Below are positions 1-9,490 of a stretch of DNA of 64,000 bases, piece by piece. The stretch covers positions 1 through 64,000 of the forward strand of contig NZ_JARHTQ010000038.1 in NCBI RefSeq assembly GCF_029223525.1, written 5' to 3'. Source of the DNA: Streptantibioticus ferralitis. Lineage in GTDB: Bacteria; Actinomycetota; Actinomycetes; Streptomycetales; Streptomycetaceae. Numbering within the stretch: the first letter of the stretch is position 1; every line of letters starts with the position of its first letter. The notes beneath the pieces were generated by a model, which made no database searches, was not told the DNA's origin, and saw nothing but the letters and a program-made list of their open reading frames with translations. The translations under genes were made by a program, and so were the position numbers.

Positions 1-70
1 GGCGGGGTGTCTCCGCGGGTGGCTCCCCGCACCCGGAACGGATCCTGCTGGGAAGTTCGATCGCCACCCT

Positions 71-85
71 GCGGGGACACCCCGC
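71..85. terminator. Candidate hairpin terminator
   Basis: A perfect 6-bp GC stem (gcgggg / ccccgc) with a 3-nt loop lies about 60 nt after the stop of the minus-strand response regulator. No T-run follows, which is usual for high-GC actinobacteria. Bases 1-11 also form an inverted match with 76-86, so a larger structure is possible. The rest of 1-146 shows no gene. Confidence 0.35.
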
Positions 86-146
86 CACGTCCCCTTCGGT
101 CTCCTGCGCGCTGCGGCTTGGTGGGTTGCGGAGCCCTGGCGAACCG

Positions 147-833
147 CTACGCGCTCCCGGCCCGGACGAGTCCCGTCTCGTACGCCAGGACGACCGCCTG
201 GACGCGGTCCCGCAGGTCCAGCTTGGTCAGGATGCGGCCGACGTGCGTCTTGACCGTCGCCTCCGACAGCACCAGCCGCTGGGCGATCTCCCCGTTGGAC
301 AGCCCCTGCGCCACCAGCAGCAACACCTCGCGCTCGCGCTCGGTGAGCCGGGACAGCTCCGCGCTGGTGGGCTGGTCGCCGCTGGGCGGGAGCATGGGCG
401 CGAAGCGGTCCAGCAGGCGGCGGGTGGTGCTGGGGGCGACGACCGCGTCGCCGCTGTGGACGGCGCGGATCGCGCCGAGCAGTTCGCCGGGCGGCACGTC
501 CTTGAGCATGAAACCGCTGGCCCCGGCCTTGAGCGCGGCGAACGCGTACTCGTCCAGGTCGAAGGTGGTGAGGATCAGCACCCGCGGGCCGTCCTGGTCC
601 GGGTCGCGGTCGGCGCTGCCGCAGATCCTGCGGGTGGCCTCGACCCCGTCGAGCTTCGGCATGCGCACGTCCATCAGCACCACGTCGACGTCGGCCGTGC
701 GCAGCACCTCCAGCGCCTCCGCGCCGTCCCCCGCCTCGGCGACCACCTCCATGTCCGGCTGCGCCTGCAGCACCATCCGGAAGCCGGTGCGCAGCAGCAC
801 CTGGTCGTCGACGAGCATTACCCGGATCGCCAT
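147..833 (-). CDS. NarL/LuxR-family response regulator
   Basis: This is a transcriptional regulator of a two-component system. Residues 1-120 form the receiver domain, with the acidic pair at DD9-10, the likely phospho-acceptor Asp55 (in VVLMDVRM) and the conserved Lys111 (in FMLKD). A C-terminal LuxR-type helix-turn-helix follows (LTEREREVLLLVAQGLSN). It lies directly downstream of its histidine kinase on the same strand with about 44 nt between them, so the two are very likely co-transcribed. An alternative ATG five codons upstream (848) is possible. The one used here gives the family-typical MAIRVMLVDD start. The signal sensed cannot be told from sequence. Confidence 0.93.
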   Translation of the reverse strand: MAIRVMLVDDQVLLRTGFRMVLQAQPDMEVVAEAGDGAEALEVLRTADVDVVLMDVRMPKLDGVEATRRICGSADRDPDQDGPRVLILTTFDLDEYAFAALKAGASGFMLKDVPPGELLGAIRAVHSGDAVVAPSTTRRLLDRFAPMLPPSGDQPTSAELSRLTEREREVLLLVAQGLSNGEIAQRLVLSEATVKTHVGRILTKLDLRDRVQAVVLAYETGLVRAGSA

Positions 834-877
834 TCCCTCAGCCCTCATCCCTCTGCGTTGACAAATCTGATGGAGCG

Positions 878-2074
878 TCAGCGGCCGGGCTTGAGCGGCA
901 GCGCTGCGCTGATCCGGAAGCCTCCGCCCGGCCGCGGCCCGGTGTCCAGCGTGCCGCCGACCATGGCGATGCGCTCCCGCATGCCGATCAGGCCCTGGCC
1001 GAGGCCGTCCGCCCCGCCCTCCTCGTACAGCTCGTGCTGCGCACCGCGCCCGTCGTCCTCGATCAGCATCTGCAGTTCGGAGTCCCCGTAGGTGATGTGG
1101 ACGGCCGCACGGGCGTCCGGGCCGCCGTGCTTGCGGGTGTTGGTCAGCGCCTCCTGCACGATGCGGTACGCGGTCAGCTCGACGCCGCTGGACAGCGGCC
1201 GCGGTGTGCCGTCGACGGCGAAGTCCACCGGCAGACCCGCGCCGCGCACCTGGTCTATGAGGTCGCCGAGCTGGTCGACGCCGGGCTGCGGTACGTACTC
1301 GCCACCGCTGTCGTCCGACGCGCGCAGCAGTCCGAGCAGTCGGCGCATCTCGGCGAGTGCCAGGCGACCGGTCTGCGAGATGGTGGACAGCGCCTGCTTG
1401 GCCTGGTCCGGTGAGGCGTCCAGCACATAGGCGGCGCCGTCGGCCTGCACCACCATCACCGAGACGTTGTGCGCCACCACATCGTGCAGTTCCCGGGCTA
1501 TCCGGGCCCGCTCGGCGGCGACGGCGGCCTTCGCCTGCGCCTCGCGTTCCCGCTGCAGCCGCTCGGCGCGCTCCTCCAGCTGCGCGTAGTACGCGCGCCG
1601 GGTGCGCAGACTGTCGCCGATCACCCAGGCGAGCGCGAACGGGATGGTCATGAAGACGGCGGTGACCATATGCCCCCAGGTGGTCTCCGCACCGGACGGC
1701 CAGCGCAGTTCGTACAGCCCCGCCGCGCTCAACGACCCGAGCAGCGCGAGCCTGCGGGCCCACCGGGCGCCGACCGAGGCGACCGTGTAGACGATGACGA
1801 GCATCGCGAAGTTGCCGGGTGTGGGGGTGATCTGGAAGACCAGCTGTGCGATGCCGGTGGCGATCGCGAGCAGCAGCATCTTCTCCGGCGCCCGCCGACG
1901 CAACGCCACGACCAGCGAGAGCGCCACCGCGGGCGGAATCTCCAGCTCGTTGCTCTGCGAAACGATCTGCAGCGCCGAGAGCCCGAGCAGGACGAACGCC
2001 CAGAAGCCGTCGACCATCGTCGGGTGTCTGCGGAAGAAGTCGTAGAGGCGCTGCACGTAACCCAGCGTAGGCAC
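878..2074 (-). CDS. Sensor histidine kinase, NarL-type
   Basis: This is the sensor kinase partner of the adjacent response regulator. The N-terminal 150 residues hold about five membrane segments with short loops and no large extracellular domain, so the signal is probably sensed within or at the membrane. A coiled stretch (165-190) leads to the HisKA_3 dimerisation box, RIARELHDVVAHN, with His197 as the phospho-acceptor. The C-terminal HATPase shows the N-box (EALTNTRKHG) and the G-boxes (DDGRG, GLGQGLIGMRER). The length, 398 aa, is normal for the family. It is divergent from the methyltransferase gene beginning near 2180, so the space between holds both promoters. Confidence 0.93.
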   Translation of the reverse strand: MPTLGYVQRLYDFFRRHPTMVDGFWAFVLLGLSALQIVSQSNELEIPPAVALSLVVALRRRAPEKMLLLAIATGIAQLVFQITPTPGNFAMLVIVYTVASVGARWARRLALLGSLSAAGLYELRWPSGAETTWGHMVTAVFMTIPFALAWVIGDSLRTRRAYYAQLEERAERLQREREAQAKAAVAAERARIARELHDVVAHNVSVMVVQADGAAYVLDASPDQAKQALSTISQTGRLALAEMRRLLGLLRASDDSGGEYVPQPGVDQLGDLIDQVRGAGLPVDFAVDGTPRPLSSGVELTAYRIVQEALTNTRKHGGPDARAAVHITYGDSELQMLIEDDGRGAQHELYEEGGADGLGQGLIGMRERIAMVGGTLDTGPRPGGGFRISAALPLKPGR

Positions 2075-2179
2075 GGGTGATACGTGATGGGGTCAACCGC
2101 TAGAGCGATCCTGGGCGATACCCGCTACTCCGCAGGGTGGATGGCCGGTCGCCACGGAGTCACCGCCTACGGTGGAGCG

Positions 2180-3193
2180 GTGACGACGCGGTGGCAGGGG
2201 TGGCGGGAGGCCACCGAGCGTGCGCTGTACGGCCCGGACGGGTTCTTCCGGCGGCCCGAGGGCCCGGCCGGGCATTTCACGACGTCCGTACACGCGTCGC
2301 CGCGGTACGCGGCCGCCGTGACGGAGTTGCTCGACAGGGTCGACAAGGCGCTGGGATGCCCCGGCGAGGTGGCGCTGGTGGACATCGGCGCCGGGCGCGG
2401 GGAGCTGCTGCACGGGGTGCTGGAGTGCGTGCCCGCGAAGCTGGCGGGACGGCTGACGCTGTACGCGGTCGAGCGCGCAGGACGACCGGACGGCGTGGAC
2501 CCGCGGATCCAGTGGTGCTCCGGACCGCCGCGCGGCGTGACCGGGCTGCTGTTCGCCAACGAGTGGCTGGACAACGTCCCGGTCGAGGTGGCCGAGACCG
2601 ACGGGCACGGTACGCCCCGCTACGTTCTGGTCCGCGCCGAGGACGGAGCGGAGCGGCTGGGCGATCCGGTGGCCGGAGCGGACGCCGCCTGGCTTGACCG
2701 GTGGTGGCCGATCGCGGGCGCGCCGGGCACGCGCGCCGAGATCGGGCGGCCCCGGGACGCGGCGTGGGCCGAGGCGGTCGGTTCGCTGGCCCGTGGTCTG
2801 GCGGTCGCCGTGGACTACGCGCACGAGCGGGACACCCGCCCGCCGTTCGGTACGTTGACCGGCTTCCGGGCGGGGCGCGAGGTCGATCCGGTGCCGGACG
2901 GCTCATGCGATCTGACCTCGCATGTGGCGCTGGACGCCTGCGCCGCCGCGTCCGGCGGGACGCAGGAACTGCTGCTGTCCCAGCGGTCCGCGCTGCGCGC
3001 CCTGGGGGTCGGCGGCCGGCGCCCGCCCCTCGCCCTGGCCTCGACCGACCCGGTGGGCTACGTCCGTGCCCTGGCCGCGGCCACGCAGGACGCGGAACTG
3101 ACCGCACCGGGCGGGCTCGGTGACTTCCGCTGGCTGGTGCGGCCGGTCGGCATTCCGGCGGAGGCGGTTTTCACCGCCGGAACGCCGTCGTAG
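2180..3193 (+). CDS. MidA/NDUFAF7-like SAM-dependent methyltransferase
   Basis: This is a SAM-dependent methyltransferase of the MidA/NDUFAF7 family (PF02636). The SAM-binding motif I is [14 protein letters not shown], and the family's acidic/Asn motif is [14 protein letters not shown]. The mitochondrial homologue NDUFAF7 dimethylates an arginine of the complex I subunit NDUFS2, which is the NuoD homologue. The gene directly downstream, 12 nt away, encodes a NuoD, so a NuoD-modifying role is a reasonable inference. The start is uncertain: the frame is open back to 2084, ATG at 2141 is an alternative, and GTG 2180 fits where similarity to the family begins ([15 protein letters not shown]). Confidence 0.85.
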   Translation: MTTRWQGWREATERALYGPDGFFRRPEGPAGHFTTSVHASPRYAAAVTELLDRVDKALGCPGEVALVDIGAGRGELLHGVLECVPAKLAGRLTLYAVERAGRPDGVDPRIQWCSGPPRGVTGLLFANEWLDNVPVEVAETDGHGTPRYVLVRAEDGAERLGDPVAGADAAWLDRWWPIAGAPGTRAEIGRPRDAAWAEAVGSLARGLAVAVDYAHERDTRPPFGTLTGFRAGREVDPVPDGSCDLTSHVALDACAAASGGTQELLLSQRSALRALGVGGRRPPLALASTDPVGYVRALAAATQDAELTAPGGLGDFRWLVRPVGIPAEAVFTAGTPS

Positions 3194-3205
3194 GAGACTG
3201 TCCCC

Positions 3206-4348
3206 ATGACGGAGACCACGGTCGGCATCGGCGGCGCCGCGGAAGGCACCGACATGGTGCTCAACATCGGCCCCCAGCACCCCTCCACGCACGGCGTACT
3301 GCGGCTGCGGCTGATCCTCGACGGAGAGCGGATCAGCCATGCCGAACCCGTCATCGGCTATATGCACCGCGGCGCGGAGAAGCTCTTCGAGGCACGCGAC
3401 TACCGCCAGATCATCATGCTCGCCAACCGGCACGACTGGTTGTCGGCGTTCAGCAACGAGCTCGGCGTCGTCATCGCCGTCGAGCGGATGCTCGGCATGG
3501 AGGTACCGGAGCGCGCGGTGTGGACGCGCACCCTGCTCGCCGAGTTGAACCGGGTGCTGAACCATCTGATGTTCCTCGGCTCATACCCCCTCGAACTGGG
3601 CGGTATCACCCCGGTCTTCTACGCGTTCCGCGAGCGCGAGGAGTTGCAGAACATCCTGGAGGAGGTCTCCGGCGGCCGGATGCACTACATGTTCAACCGG
3701 GTCGGCGGCCTCAAGGAGGACCTGCCGAACGGCTGGCTGGGCCGGGCCCGCGAGGCGGTGGCCGACGTGCGCTCCCGGATGGACGTCTTCGACCGACTCG
3801 TCCTCGGCAACGAGATCTTCCGCGGTCGCACCCGCGGCGTCGGCGTCCTGACCCCGCAGACGGTGCACGCCTACGGGGTCAGCGGACCCATCGCCCGCGC
3901 CTCCGGCGTGGACTTCGACCTGCGGCGCGACGAGCCCTACCTCGCGTACGGGGAGCTCCAGGACACCCTGAACGTCGCCACCCGCACCGAGGGCGACTGC
4001 CTGGCGCGGTTCGAGTGCCTGCTGGAGCAGACACACAACTCCCTTGACCTGGCGGACGCCTGCCTGGACCGGATCGCCGAACTGCCGCCCGGGCCGATCA
4101 ACCAGCGGCTGCCGAAGGTCCTCAAGGCCCCCGAGGGACACACCTACGCGTGGACCGAGAACCCGCTCGGCATCAACGGCTACTACCTGGTCTCCAAGGG
4201 CGACAAGACCCCGTACCGGCTCAAGCTGCGCTCGGCCTCGTACAACAACATCCAGGCGCTGACCGAACTGCTGCCGGGCACGCTGGTCGCCGACATGGTG
4301 GCGATCCTCGGCTCGATGTTCTTCGTCGTCGGCGACATCGACAAGTAG
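3206..4348 (+). CDS. nuoD2: NADH-quinone oxidoreductase subunit D (second copy, NuoD2)
   Basis: This is a homologue of the 49-kDa subunit of respiratory complex I, which lines the quinone pocket with NuoB. Family landmarks are [18 protein letters not shown] near the N-terminus, the YMHRGAEKL loop, and a C-terminal [11 protein letters not shown]. At 380 aa it is shorter than the roughly 440-aa NuoD of a full nuo operon, and no other nuo genes are nearby, so it is an orphan paralogue. The ribosome site GGAG overlaps the upstream stop codon, which implies translational coupling to the MidA-like methyltransferase. It could serve a partial complex with alternative electron input, but this is not visible from sequence. 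Confidence 0.93.
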   Translation: MTETTVGIGGAAEGTDMVLNIGPQHPSTHGVLRLRLILDGERISHAEPVIGYMHRGAEKLFEARDYRQIIMLANRHDWLSAFSNELGVVIAVERMLGMEVPERAVWTRTLLAELNRVLNHLMFLGSYPLELGGITPVFYAFREREELQNILEEVSGGRMHYMFNRVGGLKEDLPNGWLGRAREAVADVRSRMDVFDRLVLGNEIFRGRTRGVGVLTPQTVHAYGVSGPIARASGVDFDLRRDEPYLAYGELQDTLNVATRTEGDCLARFECLLEQTHNSLDLADACLDRIAELPPGPINQRLPKVLKAPEGHTYAWTENPLGINGYYLVSKGDKTPYRLKLRSASYNNIQALTELLPGTLVADMVAILGSMFFVVGDIDK

Positions 4349-4362
4349 CCGCCGACGCCCGG

Positions 4363-5325
4363 CTACTGGGCGCGCAGCGCCCGTACGTCGATCTGCTCGG
4401 TCTCGTCGTGCGCGGTCAGGTCGATGACCTCGGGGTCGTCGTCCTGGCCCGCCGCGTGCTCGGCATACGCCTCGTCGCCGATCACATCGGCGAGGTCACG
4501 CGCCGCCGGGGTCTTCTGCACTCCGAAGAAGTCGAAGCCGCCCTGCGGACGCTTGGCGACCGCGTTACGGGCCTGGGCGTACGGGAGTACGGCGGCCGAC
4601 GCCGGGACGAGGCGGGGCTGCTCGGGAAGCGGCGCGTGGTCCTCCTGGGTGCGGGCCCGCGGCGCCGGGTCCTGGCGGGCGCGGGTCTCCAGGGCCTTGG
4701 CCTGGCCGCGCTCTTCGCTGGCCGCCGCCCGCTGCGCAGCCTGCTGACGGGCAGCGTTGCGCTCGAAGTTGCGCAGCGCGTTGGCGGCCTTCAGATACGC
4801 GGACGCGCTGACCGGGTTGCCGTCGGATGCCGTGGAGGAGGTGATGGCGCGCGGTGCGGCGGCCGCCTCGATCGCCAGCCTGCGGCGGCTTTCCAGGGCG
4901 CGGGCCCGCTCGCTCTCCGCGGTCGCGTACCGCCGCAGCAGTTCCGCGTGTTCACCGCGCAGCCGGGAGAGTTCGGTGCGCTTGGCGCGCAGTGTGCTCT
5001 CCAGCCGACGGCGGATCTCGCGGGACTCCTCCACATCGGTCTCAAGCTCGGCTATGCGCTCGTCGGTACGCCATTCGTCCCGTACCCGGGCGGCGGTCAG
5101 CTCTGCGACCCGCTTGCCCGCGGCGCGGTCCCAGCTGCGCAGCAGGACCGCGCCGGTGCACGCGGCGGCGGCCGCCGCCGCGACGAGCGCGCGGAGGACC
5201 ACCGCATGATCACCGCTGGGACTGAACCAGGCACCGACGGCGAGGGCCGTTGCCGACCCGGCGACCGTCAGTGGGAGAAGGAGCCTGTGCAGCGGCGGTG
5301 AATGGCGGTGTCGTCCACGTGGCAT
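4363..5325 (-). CDS. Conserved membrane-anchored coiled-coil protein
   Basis: Function is unknown. After a basic N-terminus (MPRGRHRHSPPLHRLLLP) there are two membrane segments (about 17-35 and 45-65). A cytoplasmic charged coiled coil (about 70-165) and an Ala/Gln-rich, low-complexity C-terminal region ending in an acidic tail follow. It is convergent with nuoD2, 14 nt away. The start was placed at the MPRGRHRHS methionine, because the reading frame upstream to 5397 looks non-conserved and lacks a ribosome site. The topology recalls actinobacterial structural or cell-division accessory proteins, but no specific role can be supported. Confidence 0.75.
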   Translation of the reverse strand: MPRGRHRHSPPLHRLLLPLTVAGSATALAVGAWFSPSGDHAVVLRALVAAAAAAACTGAVLLRSWDRAAGKRVAELTAARVRDEWRTDERIAELETDVEESREIRRRLESTLRAKRTELSRLRGEHAELLRRYATAESERARALESRRRLAIEAAAAPRAITSSTASDGNPVSASAYLKAANALRNFERNAARQQAAQRAAASEERGQAKALETRARQDPAPRARTQEDHAPLPEQPRLVPASAAVLPYAQARNAVAKRPQGGFDFFGVQKTPAARDLADVIGDEAYAEHAAGQDDDPEVIDLTAHDETEQIDVRALRAQ

Positions 5326-5415
5326 GGCTTGAAACTTAGCGTGCGAAAGGGGCTTGTGGGAGGGGACTGCCCGATTCATCCCGTTCTGTTCTGTCACATA
5401 TCGGATTGATCTTGC

Positions 5416-6393
5416 TTAACTCTTGATCAATCCCTTCGATTTGAGGTAGTCCGTGGCGACATCTGATGGCTTCTTCCGCTCCGCGTCCACCTGCTTGTCG
5501 AGAGCGGTCAGATCGGCGGTGGTCAGCGCCTTCGTCAGCTTGTCGAGCGCCTCGGCTATCTGCGGCGAACCCGCGTGCTTGGCGTTCACCACCGGCAGCA
5601 CGTTGTCGGCGTTCTGCAGCTTCTTGTCGTCCTGCAGCAGGACCAGGCCGAACTGGTCAAGAGTGGCATCGGTCGTTGTGGTCAGCACCAGTTGGTCGGT
5701 GGCGTCCTTGACCGCCTGCTTGGACTGCGGGGTGCCCACGCCCTTGGGGTCGATGCCGGTCACATCGATGCCGTAGGTCTGCTTCAGTCCGGGCTCGCAG
5801 AACGGCCGGTCCGGGCACTCGTCGCCGGCCGCCAACTTCACCGGCGCCTTGGACCCGCCCAGATCGCTCAGGGTTTGCAGATGGTGTTGGTCCGCGAAGG
5901 TCCTGGTCACCGCGAACGCGTTCTGGTCGACCGCGCCGCCGGCGCTGAGCACCTTCAGCCCGCGCGGCTCGGCGAGCTTGGTCAACGCGGCCACGGTGGC
6001 GTTCACATCGGACGAGGCGACGGGCTTCGCCTTCGGGCCGTTCGCCTTGGCGTTGAGGAACTCCGCGAGCGTCGCCGCGTACTCCGGGACCACATCGATC
6101 TGGCCCTTCTCCAGGGCGGGTTCGTACAGCTCGCGGTTGTTCAGCGTCTGGACCGACGTGGAGTATCCGGCGTCGCTGAGCACCTTCGCGTAGAGCTGTG
6201 CCAGGACCGAGCTCTCGGTGAACCCGGCGGAGCCGATCACCAGCGAGCCCTTGCCGCCGGAGCCGCCCGAGGCCGACGGGTCGCCGCCCTTCTGCTCCAG
6301 ACTGCCGCCACCGCAGGCGGACAGTCCCACGGCCAGTACCACCACGGCCGAGGCCGCGCCGACGGCGCGTATGCCGCGCAGACCCTTGTTCAT
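5416..6393 (-). CDS. Osmoprotectant ABC transporter substrate-binding lipoprotein
   Basis: This is the extracellular solute-binding component (OpuAC/ProX-like; PF04069) of a glycine betaine/choline/carnitine-type importer. It has a lipoprotein signal peptide with lipobox LSAC and Cys27, so it is anchored on the outer face of the membrane. The mature part begins with the family-like GSLVIGSAGFTESSVLAQ stretch. The ATG overlaps the stop of the upstream permease as ATGA, which indicates translational coupling; an ATG four codons earlier (6405) is possible. Genes 5416-7837 form one minus-strand operon of binding protein and two permeases, while the ATPase is divergent. Confidence 0.92.
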   Translation of the reverse strand: MNKGLRGIRAVGAASAVVVLAVGLSACGGGSLEQKGGDPSASGGSGGKGSLVIGSAGFTESSVLAQLYAKVLSDAGYSTSVQTLNNRELYEPALEKGQIDVVPEYAATLAEFLNAKANGPKAKPVASSDVNATVAALTKLAEPRGLKVLSAGGAVDQNAFAVTRTFADQHHLQTLSDLGGSKAPVKLAAGDECPDRPFCEPGLKQTYGIDVTGIDPKGVGTPQSKQAVKDATDQLVLTTTTDATLDQFGLVLLQDDKKLQNADNVLPVVNAKHAGSPQIAEALDKLTKALTTADLTALDKQVDAERKKPSDVATDYLKSKGLIKS

Positions 6394-7115
6394 TCGGTTA
6401 CCCATCTCTTCGGCAGTCCACGGGAGTTGACAGATTGGCGACGGGCGCGGCGCCGGTGGCGCAGCGGGTCGGTGAGCCGCGACAGGGCCACGAAGGCACC
6501 CTCGACCAGCAACGCGAGCACGGCGACCAGCAGCGCTCCCGCCACCACCTGCGCTGTGTCATAACGGTTGAAACCGGCTGTGATCAGTCGCCCGAGGCCG
6601 CCGCCGCCCGGCAGCGCGGCGAGCGTCGCGGTCGCCACCACCTGCACGGCGGCGGTACGCACCCCGGTCATGATCAGCGGGAAGGCCAACGGGAGTTCCA
6701 CCCGGGCCAGCAGTTGGCCGCCGGTCATCCCCATACCGCGCGCCGACTCCACGACATCCCGGTCGACCTCGCGCATTCCCACATACGCGTTGGTCAGCAG
6801 CGGCGGTATGGCGAACAGCACCAGCGCGATGATCGTCGGCCACTGCCCGTACCGTCCCAGCGGGCTGAGCACCAGCAGCACCAGCACCGCGAAGGTGGGC
6901 ACCGCGCGCCCGGCGTTGGAGATGTTGATCGCCAGTGCGCCGCCACGGCCGAGATGGCCCAGCAGCAGCCCGAGCGGCAGCGCGATGGCGCAGCTGATCG
7001 CCAGACAGACCACCGTGAGGTACAGATGCTCCCCCAGCCGGTGCCATACGCCGTCCCCGCCGGCCCAGTGGGCGCCGGTGGCCAGCCAGGTCCATGCCCC
7101 CGAGACCGCCCCCAT
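6390..7115 (-). CDS. Osmoprotectant ABC transporter permease (second)
   Basis: This is the inner-membrane permease of the same importer, with a BPD_transp_1 fold. About six membrane segments are visible. The EAA loop reads VVESARGMGMTGGQLLARVELPLAFPLIM, here in the usual E-A/S-A-R-G-M-G form. The chosen ATG overlaps the upstream permease stop (TGATG), so the frame extending upstream is not used. It pairs with the 7115-7837 permease to form a heterodimeric channel, as in OpuB/OpuC systems. Confidence 0.9.
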   Translation of the reverse strand: MGAVSGAWTWLATGAHWAGGDGVWHRLGEHLYLTVVCLAISCAIALPLGLLLGHLGRGGALAINISNAGRAVPTFAVLVLLVLSPLGRYGQWPTIIALVLFAIPPLLTNAYVGMREVDRDVVESARGMGMTGGQLLARVELPLAFPLIMTGVRTAAVQVVATATLAALPGGGGLGRLITAGFNRYDTAQVVAGALLVAVLALLVEGAFVALSRLTDPLRHRRRARRQSVNSRGLPKRWVTE

Positions 7116-7837
7116 CACACAGCCGCCTTCCGGGCGCGTATCCGTATTCGGCGCGCGGCGCGCGCGTTCGTCCGCCCTCGCGTCCATGGCGTGAGCAGCC
7201 GCTGCACGCCGAGCAGCAGCAGATCGGCGGCTATGGCCAGCACCACGCAGATCGCCGACGCGGTGAGCACCTGGGCCTTGAACAGGCTGTTCATGCCCTC
7301 GTAGATGAGGTTGCCGAGGCCGCCGTAGCCGACGATGGCACCGACCGTGGTGAGCGAGACCGCGGAGACCGTGGCGATCCGCAGCCCCGCCATCACCGCG
7401 GGCAGCGCCAGCGGGAGCTCGACGCCGAACAGCAGCCGCAACGGCCCGTACCCCATCCCGCGGGCCGCCTCCCGGGCGTCCTCGGGGACCGCCTCAAGGC
7501 CCGCCAGTATGTTGCGGACCAGAATCGTCAGCGAGTACAGCACAAGGCCGGTGACCACCACCGCCGCCGAGACCCCGAAGACCGGCAGCAGCAGTGAGTA
7601 CATCGCCAGCGACGGCACCGTGTACAGGACCGTGGTGAAGCCCAGCACGGGACCGGCGGCCGGGCGCCAGCGCCGGGCGACCAGCGCCAGCGGAAACGCC
7701 AGCAGCAATCCGATCGCCACCGAGGCGCCGGTGATCCACAGGTGTTGCAATGTCGCGTCGGTCAACTCCTGGCTGCGGGAGCGCACATACTCCCCGCAGA
7801 TCCAGTCGTTGGCCGCCAAGCAGTCAGAACCGGCCAT
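7115..7837 (-). CDS. Osmoprotectant ABC transporter permease (first)
   Basis: This is a BPD_transp_1 permease of the OpuBB/OpuCB type. The EAA loop is visible as EDAREAARGMGYGPLRLLFG, followed by LPLALPAVMAG. A complete GGGGGAGG ribosome site lies 8 nt before the chosen ATG at 7837. The in-frame GTG at 7846 would overlap that site and was rejected. This is the first gene of the permease/binding-protein operon, so the operon promoter should lie in 7838-8130. Confidence 0.9.
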   Translation of the reverse strand: MAGSDCLAANDWICGEYVRSRSQELTDATLQHLWITGASVAIGLLLAFPLALVARRWRPAAGPVLGFTTVLYTVPSLAMYSLLLPVFGVSAAVVVTGLVLYSLTILVRNILAGLEAVPEDAREAARGMGYGPLRLLFGVELPLALPAVMAGLRIATVSAVSLTTVGAIVGYGGLGNLIYEGMNSLFKAQVLTASAICVVLAIAADLLLLGVQRLLTPWTRGRTNARAARRIRIRARKAAV

Positions 7838-8130
7838 CTCGCTCACCTCCCCCGTCTAACCCGTGACGCGAATCCAATGCCTCATGCGAAGCCTGGTACT
7901 CGCCGGACGCCGTGTCCTCGCTCGACGTCCTGTCCTCGCTCGATGCCTCGTTCTCTTCCCCGCGTTCGCATTCGATGTCGGAACGACCCTAACCCGCGGC
8001 ACTGACAATCGCCCTCGGCCGCCACATGGCGGTAACACCGCCTTCACAACCCGCGTGCAATGTCAGCGGTGCGGGGTACGGTCGAGGCCACCGGCCATCG
8101 CGGCGACCAAGAGGCGACCAACGAGGACGC
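7838..8130. promoter_or_regulatory. Divergent promoter region of the osmoprotectant transporter
   Basis: This 293-bp gap separates the two halves of the transporter and must carry both promoters. It contains near-identical direct repeats around tgtcctcgctcga (7911-7923 and about 7931-7943). They could be a local duplication or a regulator site. No gene is seen here. Confidence 0.45.
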
Positions 8131-9282
8131 ATGATCCGATTCGAGCACGTCACCAAGAGCTACCCGGACGGCACCACCGCCGTGGACGACCTGTCGTTCG
8201 AGGTCGCCGAGGGCGAACTGGTCACGCTCGTCGGCCCGTCCGGCTGTGGCAAGACCACCACCATGAAGATGGTCAACCGCCTCATAGAACCGACCGAGGG
8301 CCGGATCTTCCTGGGCGATGACGACATATCCAGCCTCGATCCGGTGGCGCTGCGCCGCCGGATCGGATACGTCATCCAGCAGGTCGGCCTGTTCCCGCAC
8401 AAGACCGTGCTGGAGAACACCGCGACCGTCCCGCATCTGCTCGGCTGGCCGCGCCGCAAGGCCCGCGAGCGCGCCGCCGAACTCCTCGACCTGGTCGGGC
8501 TCGACCCCGCCGTGCACGGCGAGCGCTATCCCGACCAGCTCTCCGGCGGCCAGCGGCAGCGTGTCGGAGTGGCCCGCGCGCTCGCCGCGGATCCGCCCGT
8601 GCTGCTGATGGACGAGCCCTTCGGCGCCGTGGACCCGGTGGTCCGCGAACACCTGCAGTCCGAATTCCTCCGCCTCCAGGAGCAGGTCCGCAAGACCATT
8701 CTGTTCGTCACCCATGACATCGAGGAGGCGGTACGGCTCGGCGACCGCATCGCCGTCTACGGCAGCGGGCGGATCGAGCAGTTCGACACGCCCGCGACCG
8801 TGCTGGGTGCTCCGGCGACGCCTTACGTCGCCGACTTCGTGGGCTCCGACCGGGGTCTGAAGCGGCTCTCGGTCACCCTGATCGAATCCGGTGACCTCGA
8901 ACAGCCGCCGGTCGTAAGGCTGGGCGACGGCGCGCGGGAGGCCGCCGGACGGCTGGCCGACGAAGGCGCCCGGTGGGCCGTGGTGCTCGACGGCGAGGGC
9001 ACGCTGCACGGCTGGGTCGCCGCCGACGCGCTCGGCGACGGGGCGGTGCGCGATCACGCGCGTCGTATGGAGGCGTGGCTTCCCGTCGGGTCCAGCCTCA
9101 AGCAGGCGTTCAGCGCGATGCTGCAGCACGATGCGGGGTGGATCGCCGTCCTTGACGGCGACCACTTTCTTGGGGTGCTCACCCCGGGGCGGCTGCATTC
9201 CGCTCTACGGCGGTCCATCGGGGCGGATTTGCGGGATGTTGAGCGGGGAGAGGTCCCGCTGGACGCGGTTCCTGGGGCGTGA
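8131..9282 (+). CDS. Osmoprotectant ABC transporter ATP-binding protein with CBS domains
   Basis: This is the ATPase subunit (OpuBA/OpuCA/ProV type). Walker A is GPSGCGKTT, the ABC signature is LSGGQRQRVG, Walker B is VLLMDEPFG, and the switch His is in FVTHDIEE. After about residue 250, a CBS-domain pair follows, as in OpuA-type ATPases where these domains sense ionic strength. It is divergent from the permease operon. ATG 8131 is preceded by GAGGA and gives the typical MIRFEHVTKSYPDG start; the upstream in-frame sequence is non-conserved. The protein is 383 aa. Confidence 0.92.
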   Translation: MIRFEHVTKSYPDGTTAVDDLSFEVAEGELVTLVGPSGCGKTTTMKMVNRLIEPTEGRIFLGDDDISSLDPVALRRRIGYVIQQVGLFPHKTVLENTATVPHLLGWPRRKARERAAELLDLVGLDPAVHGERYPDQLSGGQRQRVGVARALAADPPVLLMDEPFGAVDPVVREHLQSEFLRLQEQVRKTILFVTHDIEEAVRLGDRIAVYGSGRIEQFDTPATVLGAPATPYVADFVGSDRGLKRLSVTLIESGDLEQPPVVRLGDGAREAAGRLADEGARWAVVLDGEGTLHGWVAADALGDGAVRDHARRMEAWLPVGSSLKQAFSAMLQHDAGWIAVLDGDHFLGVLTPGRLHSALRRSIGADLRDVERGEVPLDAVPGA

Positions 9283-9290
9283 TCTTGCCC

Positions 9291-9400
9291 TTGGCGGGGG
9301 TTCCCCGGGGGGTGAGCTGCCGTTGGCGGGGGTTCCCCGGGGGGTGAGCTGCCGTTGGCGGAGGTTCCCGGGGGGTGATCTTGCCGTTGGCGGGGGTGCT
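9291..9400. repeat. Four tandem 32-bp repeats
   Basis: Units beginning ttggcggggg start at 9291, 9323, 9355 and 9387, a strict 32-bp period with few mismatches. They sit right after the ATPase stop codon. No promoter or gene is evident. Confidence 0.8.
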
Positions 9401-9490
9401 GTAGGTCTCCGCCCGCGGGCGGGGGGCATCGCGCCCGGGGGCGGGGGCATCGCGCCCGGGGCGCGGCCGGGCACGGTGGACGGCAGCGGC

